Source of the DNA: VBAS01 sp035292525
GTDB taxonomy: Bacteria > Bacteroidota > Bacteroidia > Chitinophagales > Chitinophagaceae
Length of the DNA: 6,158 nucleotides
NCBI GenBank assembly: GCA_035292525.1
Contig: DATDPZ010000209.1
Location: 1-6,158, forward strand
Direction of reading: 5' to 3'
Positions 1 to 6,158 of the stretch are shown in pieces. The first letter of the stretch is position 1. Each line of letters starts with the position of its first letter. The notes under the pieces were generated by a model that was not told the DNA's origin, ran no database searches, and saw nothing but the letters and a program-made list of their open reading frames with translations. The position numbers and the translations under genes are program-made.

Positions 1-538
1 AATAGCTTTGGATTTTCCTGCATCTTTTATGCTTATTGCCAGTATGAACCCCTGTCCCTGCGGTTTTTTTAATCATCCTGAAAAAGAATGTACTTGTCCG
101 CCCGGTGCAGTGCAGAAATATTTAAATAAAATTTCCGGGCCCCTGCTCGACAGGATTGATCTGCATGTGGAAGTAACCCCGGTGGCCTTCAATGAACTTA
201 CTGATTCGAGACTTTCGGAAAAATCCGCATCCATTTGCGAACGGGTAGTAGCTGCCAGGGAAAAACAAGCCGGGCGGTATAAAAACAATCCCGGCATTTA
301 TTGCAATGCACAAATCAGCAGTAAGATGCTTAAAGAAATCTGTGTGATTGATACAGCATCACAAAACCTGTTGAAACACGCTATGGAAAAACTTAATCTT
401 TCGGCAAGAGCCTACGACCGGATTTTAAAAGTGTCCCGTACCATTGCAGACCTGGCAGGAAGTGAACAGATCAGGGCCGAACATCTTGCTGAAGCCATTC
501 AATACAGGAGCCTGGACAGGGAAGGCTGGGGAGCTTAA
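1..538 (+). CDS. YifB/ComM-family AAA+ ATPase (Mg-chelatase-like), C-terminal part
   Basis: This is the last 178 codons of a gene that begins before the window; the open frame runs in from position 2 and ends at TAA 536-538. Family members are usually about 500 residues, so roughly a third is visible. The fragment starts just before the sensor-1 strand, with SMNPCPCG. Two CxC pairs (codons 53-61 and 89-97) flank an N-H-P segment, a conserved cysteine cluster that could bind a metal. LLDRIDL follows, with the likely arginine finger at 152-154. The rest is the Mg_chelatase_C domain, with the characteristic LSARAYDRILKVSRTIADL stretch and the closing A-I-Q-Y-R-S-L-D-R. The Walker A and B motifs and the Lon-like N-terminal domain would lie upstream. 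In Vibrio, ComM is a hexameric branch-migration helicase that helps integrate transforming DNA; the role in Bacteroidota is not established. Family identity is certain, the cellular role is not. The TTG at position 8 is not the start. Confidence 0.95.
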   Translation, partial: IALDFPASFMLIASMNPCPCGFFNHPEKECTCPPGAVQKYLNKISGPLLDRIDLHVEVTPVAFNELTDSRLSEKSASICERVVAAREKQAGRYKNNPGIYCNAQISSKMLKEICVIDTASQNLLKHAMEKLNLSARAYDRILKVSRTIADLAGSEQIRAEHLAEAIQYRSLDREGWGA

Positions 539-570
539 TCATGATATTATAACAACTCACTGGTTACACT

Positions 571-578
571 TATATTTG
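571..578 (+). promoter_or_regulatory. Putative Bacteroidota -7 promoter box before the glycosyltransferase
   Basis: TATATTTG matches the Bacteroidota sigma-A -7 consensus TAnnTTTG at every fixed position and sits in the 45-bp gap after the YifB gene. No TTTG-like -33 box is visible about 19 bp upstream (around 545-553), so the promoter is only half supported. Only five bases separate the box from the ATG at 584, which would place the transcript start at or beside the start codon. Confidence 0.4.
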
Positions 579-583
579 TATTT

Positions 584-1375
584 ATGTCCGGACTATTTGA
601 TTCGCTTAATAATTATTACGATAAAATACTGGTATTAACCCTGCCACGCCTTACCGACCGTATGGCTTATTTCAAAAAAACATTTGAAGGATTAAACTAT
701 GAATTCTTTTACGGTATTGACAAAGAGCATACTTCGATGGAAATTTTAAAGAATGAAGGACTCTATTCCACCGAAGCTTACCGGAAATATTATAAAAAAC
801 CACAGGAAATTTCACTGGGCATGCTTTGTTGCTCACTGGGTCATTTTAAAATTTATGACTATATCATAAAAAATAATTTCGCAAGAACATTGATTTTTGA
901 AGATGATGCTATTCCCGTCGTAGAAGAACTGAAAAAATTTTCAGCTATTGTCCGGGAATTACCAGCAGACTGGGAAATGTTATACCTCGGTTATGAAAAG
1001 CATGATCAATTTGGCTGGAAAGAAAAATTAAACCGGCTTATTTTAACGCTTATCCCGCATCATACACAACTGAAATTAAACAGGGATATTTTTAAAAACT
1101 ATTACGCATCTCCTGTCTCTGCCCAGATTGCAAAAGCCGGGTTTCATGATTGTACACATGCCTATAGCGTAACCCTGGAAGGCGCAAAAAAATTAATGGC
1201 TATGCAAAACCCGGTTACTTTTCATCCGGATAACCTTATTTCTTTCCTGGTATGTTCGGGAAAACTAAATGGCTATATCAGCAATCCAAAACTTTTTAAC
1301 CAGCTTACCGCATTTAATAACCAGCAGTCATCCCTGACTTCTCCTGATTCCATTTCAACAGTAATTTTTGACTAA
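584..1375 (+). CDS. Glycosyltransferase family 25 (LPS/glycan biosynthesis type)
   Basis: A complete 263-residue protein, the normal length for a single-domain family 25 transferase (PF01755). These enzymes add a sugar, often galactose, to lipooligosaccharide, capsule or protein glycans on the cytoplasmic side of the membrane. Residues 12-30 carry the N-terminal strand and the L-P-R-x-x-D-R-M motif. Residues around 80-95 hold G-M-L-C-C-S-L-G-H-F, the family's helix that precedes the acidic motif. LIFEDDAIP has E106-D107-D108, the expected nucleotide-sugar/metal site. The C-terminal half has H-A-Y-S-V-T-x-E-G-A-K-K-L (from H192) and F-H-P-D (D216), matching the family's second conserved block. 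No signal peptide or membrane segment is visible. The ATG at 584 is the only sensible start: the next methionine (M-A-Y-F) would remove the first family motif, and an in-frame stop lies at 542-544. There is no Shine-Dalgarno sequence. The sugar donor and acceptor cannot be told from sequence. Confidence 0.9.
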   Translation: MSGLFDSLNNYYDKILVLTLPRLTDRMAYFKKTFEGLNYEFFYGIDKEHTSMEILKNEGLYSTEAYRKYYKKPQEISLGMLCCSLGHFKIYDYIIKNNFARTLIFEDDAIPVVEELKKFSAIVRELPADWEMLYLGYEKHDQFGWKEKLNRLILTLIPHHTQLKLNRDIFKNYYASPVSAQIAKAGFHDCTHAYSVTLEGAKKLMAMQNPVTFHPDNLISFLVCSGKLNGYISNPKLFNQLTAFNNQQSSLTSPDSISTVIFD

Positions 1376-1393
1376 TCACCTTTGCTGTCCGGA

Positions 1394-1423
1394 ATTGATT
1401 TCAACTTCAGATTCGTATATTCG
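1394..1423 (+). promoter_or_regulatory. Putative promoter of the ABC exporter
   Basis: In the 69-bp gap after the glycosyltransferase, ATTG at 1394-1397 is followed 18 bp later by TATATTCG at 1416-1423. This is one mismatch from the Bacteroidota pair TTTG-N19-TAnnTTTG in each box. Transcription would start near 1428, leaving a short AT-rich leader of about 17 bases before the ATG at 1445. AT-rich DNA gives such matches by chance, so this is tentative. Confidence 0.35.
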
Positions 1424-1444
1424 TTGATTAATTTTTTTCATTTC

Positions 1445-3271
1445 ATGAAAATACTTTTTCGTTATTTATTACCTTTTAAATGGCTGGTAGTTCTGGTCTT
1501 ATTTCTTGCTGCTGTAAATATTGGTTTCTCCCTGGTTGATCCCATCATCTTTGGAAAGCTGGTGAACCTGGCTAATTATCACCAGTCCATCCAGACTCCT
1601 CCCGGCCATACCGGCTGGACTGATTTTTTATATTTAAAAGCCAGCGTCACCAACAAGGCAGGAAAACAAGAAATGTTATACGGTGTCATGTGGTTATTAC
1701 TGGCTTCTATTTCAGTTGCCATGATCAGCAGGATAGCAAAAGCATTCCAGGATTATTTTCTAAACGTCATCACACAAAAATTCGGTGCTACCGTATTTAC
1801 ACAGGGACTTCAGCATGCCATGAAACTCCCTTACCAGGAATTTGAAGATGCCCGCAGTGGTGAAACGCTAAGTATTTTAACCAAAGTAAGATCTGATACC
1901 GAAAGATTTGTTTCTTCATTTATTAATGTTTTATTCCCTGTCATCGTTGGGATTTTTTTTGTTGCTGTTTATGCTTTCCGGATTGACTGGCGTTTACCGG
2001 TAATTTATTTCAGCGGTATATTTTTACTCACAGTCATATCAAACCTGCTGAGCAAAAAAGTAAAAACAATTCAAAAACTTATTGTTGGACAAACCAACGC
2101 ACTTGCAGGCGCCACTACTGAATCTCTTAGAAATATTGAATTGGTAAAAAGTCTTGGATTAACCCGGCAGGAAGTAGGTAGGTTAAACAAAAATACTTTT
2201 AAGATACTCGGACTTGAACTCACCAAAGTAAAAAGAATCAGAAGCATCAGTTTTATACAGGGCACTTTTGTTAACACATTAAGACAGGTTATTCTTTTTC
2301 TTTTATTGTTTTTGATTTTCAGAGGTACGATGGATGCCGGACAATTAGTAACCATGCAGATCTTTTCTTTTTTTGTTTTCGGCCCTTTACAGGAAATCGG
2401 GAATATCATTCTTGCCTACCGGGAAGCGCAGGCTTCCCTGGAAAATTTTGACAACCTGATGAAAAAAGCTCCCGAAGCACAACCGGCTAATCCCTTACAT
2501 CTTGGGCCTATTGAAGAACTGGAATTTAATAATGTCATGTTTAAACACCAAACTGCAACTCAACATGCTATCAATAATATCAGCTTTAAAGTAAAAACCG
2601 GGGAAACAGTTGCTTTTGTTGGCCCCTCCGGTGCCGGAAAAACCACTATGATGAAATTACTGGTAGGCCTGTATCGTCCGCAGAAAGGAAAAATTCTATA
2701 TAACGGAAAAGATGAAAACAATATTAATTTTGAAGATCTCAGAAACCAGATCGGGTTTGTAACACAGGATACACAACTCTTTTCCGGTACGATAAAAGAA
2801 AACCTTGTGTTTGTAAATCCGGCAGCAACAGAAGAAGAATTACAGGAAGTATTGAGAAAAGCAGCTTGCCAGAATTTACTGGCAAGAGCAGAAAAAGGAT
2901 TAGATACCATGATCGGGGAAGGTGGATTAAAATTATCCGGCGGTGAAAAGCAACGGCTTTCCATTGCAAGGGCACTTTTAAGAAATCCCAAACTTTTAAT
3001 TTTTGATGAAGCCACTTCTTCGCTTGATTCCATAACAGAAGAAGAAATTACTGCCACCATGAGAAATGTTTCGGCCATGGGAAACCAGATCACAATCCTG
3101 ATTGCTCACCGGCTATCCACCATTATGCATGCAGACAGGATCTATGTACTGGAAAAAGGAGATATTGTGGAAACGGGTAATCATGAAAAACTGGTGGAAG
3201 AAAAAGGGTTGTATTTTGCCATGTGGCGCCAGCAGATTGGAGAAAGAAAAAAATTAACTATAGTTGCTTAA
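1445..3271 (+). CDS. ABC transporter, fused permease/ATPase half-exporter (MsbA-like)
   Basis: A 608-residue type IV (MsbA/Sav1866-like) half-transporter that should work as a homo- or heterodimer in the inner membrane, using ATP to export or flip a hydrophobic substrate. The membrane domain has six hydrophobic segments near residues 13-38, 77-100, 159-181, 184-202, 275-298 and 301-325, with a long polar loop (about 44-75) between the first two. The ATPase domain is complete: Walker A GPSGAGKTT (393-401), Q-loop Q441, signature LSGGEKQ from 497, Walker B L-L-I-F-D-E with catalytic E522, D-loop S-S-L-D, and H-loop H555 in I-A-H-R-L-S-T. No key residue is missing. I chose ATG 1445 (M-K-I-L-F-R-Y) because the 21 extra residues from the TTG at 1382 overlap the putative promoter and no TTG start is needed. 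The rhodanese gene follows by 10 bp. The substrate is unknown; lipid A/glycolipid flipping or drug export are both possible. Confidence 0.95.
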   Translation: MKILFRYLLPFKWLVVLVLFLAAVNIGFSLVDPIIFGKLVNLANYHQSIQTPPGHTGWTDFLYLKASVTNKAGKQEMLYGVMWLLLASISVAMISRIAKAFQDYFLNVITQKFGATVFTQGLQHAMKLPYQEFEDARSGETLSILTKVRSDTERFVSSFINVLFPVIVGIFFVAVYAFRIDWRLPVIYFSGIFLLTVISNLLSKKVKTIQKLIVGQTNALAGATTESLRNIELVKSLGLTRQEVGRLNKNTFKILGLELTKVKRIRSISFIQGTFVNTLRQVILFLLLFLIFRGTMDAGQLVTMQIFSFFVFGPLQEIGNIILAYREAQASLENFDNLMKKAPEAQPANPLHLGPIEELEFNNVMFKHQTATQHAINNISFKVKTGETVAFVGPSGAGKTTMMKLLVGLYRPQKGKILYNGKDENNINFEDLRNQIGFVTQDTQLFSGTIKENLVFVNPAATEEELQEVLRKAACQNLLARAEKGLDTMIGEGGLKLSGGEKQRLSIARALLRNPKLLIFDEATSSLDSITEEEITATMRNVSAMGNQITILIAHRLSTIMHADRIYVLEKGDIVETGNHEKLVEEKGLYFAMWRQQIGERKKLTIVA

Positions 3272-3281
3272 ACTTTCAGGC

Positions 3282-3587
3282 ATGTTAGGATTTTTATTCG
3301 GGAAGAAAAAAATAAAAGAAGCGATTAAAAATGGCGCAAGGGTTATAGATGTAAGAACGCCTCATGAATTTGACCAGGGTAAAGTGCCGGGTTCTGTAAA
3401 TATTCCGGTTGACAGGATTACTGCAAATATTGCCAGGATTAAAGGAATGAATAAACCAATAGTGCTTTGCTGTGAATCCGGTATGAGAAGCAGCACGGCA
3501 AAACAGATCCTGAAATCAAACGGACTGAAGGAAGTCTTGAATGGCAGAAGCTGGCGGTCTGTTTTAAAGATCAGCAACACACTTTAA
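3282..3587 (+). CDS. Single-domain rhodanese-like sulfurtransferase
   Basis: A 101-residue cytoplasmic protein made of one rhodanese domain, the usual size for the PspE/GlpE-like group. Rhodaneses carry a persulfide on a loop cysteine and pass sulfur to acceptors such as cyanide, thiols or other proteins. After a short basic start, the CH2A-like motif V-I-D-V-R-T-P-H-E-F and the G-K-V-P-G-S-V-N-I-P block (around residues 23-47) are typical. The active loop is C64-E-S-G-M-R-S, fitting CxxGxR(S/T), so it is predicted to be active. A second cysteine, C63, lies directly before the catalytic one. The tail has N-G-R-S-W where most members have N-G-G-x-W. The ATG at 3282 is preferred over the in-frame TTG at 3264, which would overlap the exporter's end. 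The 10-bp spacing implies co-transcription with the exporter. The physiological sulfur acceptor is unknown. Confidence 0.93.
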   Translation: MLGFLFGKKKIKEAIKNGARVIDVRTPHEFDQGKVPGSVNIPVDRITANIARIKGMNKPIVLCCESGMRSSTAKQILKSNGLKEVLNGRSWRSVLKISNTL

Positions 3588-3618
3588 ATGGCCCGGTAAA
3601 ATAGTTTGAATACGGTTT

Positions 3619-4068
3619 TTACTTTTTGTTCTCCTCTTTCCCTTTCCAGACTTCCGTAAAAAAATTGGTGTTTTCCAGTTCTTCCATATCGCTTATTTCC
3701 AGTTCCAGTGCTTTGGTGCTTTGTGTGATCTCCACTAATGAAATGATCAGGGAAGCCAGTAAACTGAGTAAGCTTAATGCAAAAACAAATGTTACAACCT
3801 GCTCCCATTGCATATACACTCCGTACATAGTAATCACACAACACAGAAAACTCAATACACTCAAAGCCTGCATCTGTCTTACCAGGTTGATCCTGACTTT
3901 TAGTATTCTGATCTGTTTCAGCAGCAAATGATTTTTCTCGCCCCGCATATATTCATCATGTAATTTCCTGATCAGGTTGGCTAAAGCCAGGTAACGGTTG
4001 GTATATGCAAGTAATAAAAGACTGATGGCAGGAAACAGTAATGCAGGTGTATTAAAAGTAATTTCCAT
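3619..4068 (-). CDS. DUF2721 family small membrane protein
   Basis: A 149-residue inner-membrane protein that I recognise as the DUF2721 family (PF11026), which has no known function. It opens with the family's typical T-P-A-L-L-F-P-A-I-S-L-L-L-L-A-Y-T-N-R-Y segment, where a hydrophobic helix (about 8-23) runs into an N-R pair. A basic amphipathic stretch (about 34-66) follows, with a K-x-R-I-N-L-V-R-Q-M-Q motif. Two closely spaced helices at about 67-86 and 91-112 come next, then an acidic and finally lysine-rich cytoplasmic-looking tail (about 113-149). There is no signal peptide apart from the first helix, and no catalytic motif. The start at ATG 4066-4068 is fixed by the family's conserved N-terminus. 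It lies 19 bp downstream of the TonB receptor on the same strand, so it is probably the second gene of that transcript, and it faces the rhodanese gene tail to tail. A functional link to the receptor is only suggested by position. Confidence 0.85.
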   Translation of the reverse strand: MEITFNTPALLFPAISLLLLAYTNRYLALANLIRKLHDEYMRGEKNHLLLKQIRILKVRINLVRQMQALSVLSFLCCVITMYGVYMQWEQVVTFVFALSLLSLLASLIISLVEITQSTKALELEISDMEELENTNFFTEVWKGKEENKK

Positions 4069-4087
4069 TTCTAAAGTTATTGATCAT

Positions 4088-6158
4088 TTATTTATTCCTG
4101 AAATTCAGAGGTACATTCACTTTTAAAGAAAAGTTTCTCCCCATATTGAATACGCCTGCTCTTCCTGTTACCAGGTTCTCATCAGTATACTTTAACCGGC
4201 TCAGATGATGCAGGTAGGCTGTATTGGTTAGGTTAATGGCAGCTACATGTATACTGAATATCGTCTTATCTTTTTTGTAATACTCAACTCCTGCGCCAGT
4301 GTTCAACAAAGTATAAGCAGCTGTCGGAGTTTCTGTGTCATAAGCAAAAAAAGGTTTGTTCTGCTTAAAATTTCTATCCATCTCTAACTTAAAATAAAAG
4401 TTGCGGAAATTGTTTCCTGTTTTTTTAAAATTTGCCCTTAGTTCACTTAAGAGCCTTGTGGCCGGAATAAGGGGAAGATTGTTGCTGCCATCTATTTTTT
4501 CTGTAAACTTTCCCCGAACAAATGAAACAGTATTCTCAAAGTGCAGCCAGTGAAAAGGATGGGGATGAATATCAAGATTAAATTCAAATCCCTTTAGTGA
4601 AGCATCCACCTGTCCAAATTTAAATGCCATCAGGTCTTCACCATTTACGTTCACAAGGGAGTCGCCTCCAAATCTTGATTCCAGTTTTCTATAAAAAATA
4701 AAATCATTCACCCTGTTGTAAAAAGAATTTAAACCAAGACTGAAATGCTCATAATCCACATGGAAGCCTGCATCAAATTGTCCGGTGGTTTCAGAATTTA
4801 AATTTCTGTCACCATACTCATACCGGTTGGTTCCTTCATGTGCACCATTACTTGCCAGCTCTGCCAGCGATGGCGCCCTGAAACCTCTTGCAATATTAGC
4901 TTTGATTGTAAGATATTTATCAACTTCATAACTAATCCCTGCACTTCCTGAAATATTAGAGAAAGACCGGTTGAATGCTTCAAATTTCAGGTTCGTACCG
5001 TCAAACAATTCTTTTGAGTGGATAGAACGACTGTCATATCTGGCGCCCCCACTCAGTGTTATCTTTTCATAAAACCGTTGCATATAAACAAAACTGCCGA
5101 TATCAAAAAAATTATAGGCCGGAATGATCGCTTCTTCTCCTCTGTTGATATTAGTCTGATACATTCCGCTTACACCAACTGTAGTATGCCACTCATTCAT
5201 TTCCGGAAATACAAACTGAATGTTGTAATTGATTGTCTTTAGATCAAAATACAATTCAGATTCATTTTCATCTCCGGGGTTACCAAATTCTTTACGCAAA
5301 TTATTCTGATAAGCTACATTCAGCTTCAGCCGGCTTTTTTTGATGGTAAAATTATTATCACTGATAATTTTATTATGCCTGATGTTTTGATATGGAATAA
5401 AAACTGACCTTTCTTTCAGATCAGCATTTGTGGCAATTCTTTCCAAAGCTGAGCCGGCGTAAAGCAGGAATTTACCAGTAGCATTGTCCCTGCTCCCTTC
5501 CACCAATCCAACGTTCTGATTAAAACTACTAAAGATCAAATGACTGAATCCCCATTTTTTATTAATGCCCATATAGCCACCAAAATTTTTTTCATTTAAT
5601 CTTGAATTCAGCACCCGGCCATCAAACGGGTTTTTGTAATCACCGGCATTTTTGATACTGCCATACAGATTCCAGTTGATCCCATCAATATTCCCGGCAA
5701 TATTTGAATTAAGTCCAAAGAGCCTGTTATTGGTTTGATAGTTCATTAACAGGTTTCCTTTAATGGTACCTGCTGCCACCGGCACGTTTGTAATCAGGTT
5801 GATCACACCGGCCAGTGCATCGCTTCCGTACATCAAAGAAGCAGGACCTTTCAAAATTTCTACACGGGATACACTCATTTCATCAATTTCAATTCCATGT
5901 TCATCTCCCCATTGTTGTCCTTCCTGTCTTACACCTTCGTTTATGACCACTACACGGTTATAACCAAGCCCACGGATAATAGGTTTTGAAATACCCGGCC
6001 CGGTGCCTGATTGTGCCATGCCTGATTTTTTCGACAGGGCATCAATAATATTTGAAGAGGCTGTCTGCAACAGTTCTGCTTTTTTTACCACTGTAACGGG
6101 TACGGGTGTTTTCTGAATACTGGTTGCGTTGCTTACACCCGTTATCACCACCGTTTGG
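4088..6158 (-). CDS. TonB-dependent outer-membrane receptor, ZnuD-like architecture (N-terminus cut by window)
   Basis: This is the body of a TonB-dependent receptor that imports a scarce nutrient through the outer membrane using energy from TonB-ExbBD. The frame is open to the window edge (Q-T-V-V-I-T-G just inside it). The signal peptide, any carboxypeptidase-like N-terminal domain and possibly the TonB box therefore lie outside, and the GTG at 6151 is not the start. Numbering from that GTG, the plug spans about 14-121, with P-I-I-R-G-L-G-Y-N-R (57-66), G-Q-Q-W-G-D-E-H-G (78-86) and K-G-P-A-S-L-M-Y-G-S-D-A (101-112). The remainder is a 22-strand-type beta-barrel ending with A-I-N-L-T-N-T-A-Y-L-H-H-L-S (638-651) and F-N-M-G-R-N-F-S-L-K-V (668-678). 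Several barrel blocks recall Neisseria ZnuD, including G-A-H-E-G-T-N-R-Y-E-Y-G and the C-terminal end, but ZnuD's His-rich zinc loop is missing. The substrate could be a metal chelate, heme, a siderophore or something else. No SusD partner gene follows, which argues against a glycan-uptake SusC. The reading frame is intact. Confidence 0.96.
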   Translation of the reverse strand, partial: QTVVITGVSNATSIQKTPVPVTVVKKAELLQTASSNIIDALSKKSGMAQSGTGPGISKPIIRGLGYNRVVVINEGVRQEGQQWGDEHGIEIDEMSVSRVEILKGPASLMYGSDALAGVINLITNVPVAAGTIKGNLLMNYQTNNRLFGLNSNIAGNIDGINWNLYGSIKNAGDYKNPFDGRVLNSRLNEKNFGGYMGINKKWGFSHLIFSSFNQNVGLVEGSRDNATGKFLLYAGSALERIATNADLKERSVFIPYQNIRHNKIISDNNFTIKKSRLKLNVAYQNNLRKEFGNPGDENESELYFDLKTINYNIQFVFPEMNEWHTTVGVSGMYQTNINRGEEAIIPAYNFFDIGSFVYMQRFYEKITLSGGARYDSRSIHSKELFDGTNLKFEAFNRSFSNISGSAGISYEVDKYLTIKANIARGFRAPSLAELASNGAHEGTNRYEYGDRNLNSETTGQFDAGFHVDYEHFSLGLNSFYNRVNDFIFYRKLESRFGGDSLVNVNGEDLMAFKFGQVDASLKGFEFNLDIHPHPFHWLHFENTVSFVRGKFTEKIDGSNNLPLIPATRLLSELRANFKKTGNNFRNFYFKLEMDRNFKQNKPFFAYDTETPTAAYTLLNTGAGVEYYKKDKTIFSIHVAAINLTNTAYLHHLSRLKYTDENLVTGRAGVFNMGRNFSLKVNVPLNFRNK

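Noticed and set aside
444..638. Small + strand frame bridging the YifB end and the glycosyltransferase start.
   Set aside because: It overlaps two well-supported genes in another frame and its translation resembles no protein family I know.
1382..1444. A 21-residue N-terminal extension of the ABC exporter from a TTG codon.
   Set aside because: The extension overlaps the putative promoter, and the ATG at 1445 gives a normal exporter N-terminus (short basic segment before the first membrane helix).
1953..1960. Run of eight T inside the exporter gene as a possible slippage or phase-variation site.
   Set aside because: The frame is intact, the run encodes part of a phenylalanine-rich membrane helix, and such runs are common in AT-rich genomes.
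2865..2886. Perfect inverted repeat CTTGCCAG-AATTTA-CTGGCAAG inside the exporter's ATPase domain.
   Set aside because: An 8-bp stem with a small loop is expected about once by chance in a window this long. It lies in well-conserved coding sequence and has no T-tract, so I do not call it a terminator or regulatory element.
2560..3093. Long open frame (177 codons) on the - strand opposite the exporter's ATPase domain.
   Set aside because: It is antisense to a highly conserved domain, the translation is rich in Ser, Phe and Pro with no recognisable motif, and it is best explained as a shadow of the + strand gene.
3264..3281. A six-residue upstream extension of the rhodanese from TTG, overlapping the exporter stop.
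   Set aside because: The ATG at 3282 leaves a complete rhodanese domain; nothing supports the overlapping TTG.
3596..3622. GTAAAA ... TTTTAC inverted repeat in the gap between the converging rhodanese and DUF2721 genes, as a possible bidirectional terminator.
   Set aside because: The stem is only six mostly A-T pairs with a 15-base loop and runs into the DUF2721 stop codon. It is too weak to support a terminator call.

Overview
The window looks like an ordinary chromosomal stretch from a member of the Bacteroidota, probably near Chitinophagaceae, although that rank is a guess. The supporting signs are moderately AT-rich DNA, starts without Shine-Dalgarno sequences, a perfect match to the Bacteroidota -7 promoter box (TAnnTTTG) before one gene, and protein styles typical of that phylum. 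It holds six genes: two cut by the window edges and four complete.

Left part, + strand (1-3587): the C-terminal third of a YifB/ComM-type AAA+ protein; a family 25 glycosyltransferase 45 bp later; an MsbA-like ABC half-exporter 69 bp later; and a single-domain rhodanese 10 bp after the exporter. The exporter and rhodanese are almost certainly co-transcribed. The glycosyltransferase and the exporter each have a plausible promoter of their own, so this is a loose same-strand cluster rather than a proven operon. A glycan-modifying enzyme beside a lipid/drug-type exporter fits an envelope theme, but this is inference.

Right part, - strand (3619-6158): a large TonB-dependent outer-membrane receptor, missing its N-terminus, followed 19 bp downstream by a small DUF2721 membrane protein. 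The two are probably one transcript. The receptor's plug and C-terminal strands resemble the ZnuD zinc/heme receptor family as I recall it, but the His/Cys-rich metal-capturing loop of ZnuD is absent. Its substrate therefore cannot be assigned.

The two halves converge on a 31-bp gap (3588-3618) with no convincing terminator hairpin. I see no RNA genes, CRISPR arrays, insertion sequences, attachment sites or defence-system genes, and no stretch over 300 bp without a gene. I did not find a clearly undescribed system. The best leads are the receptor's altered loop, its pairing with DUF2721, and a possible leaderless start for the glycosyltransferase.
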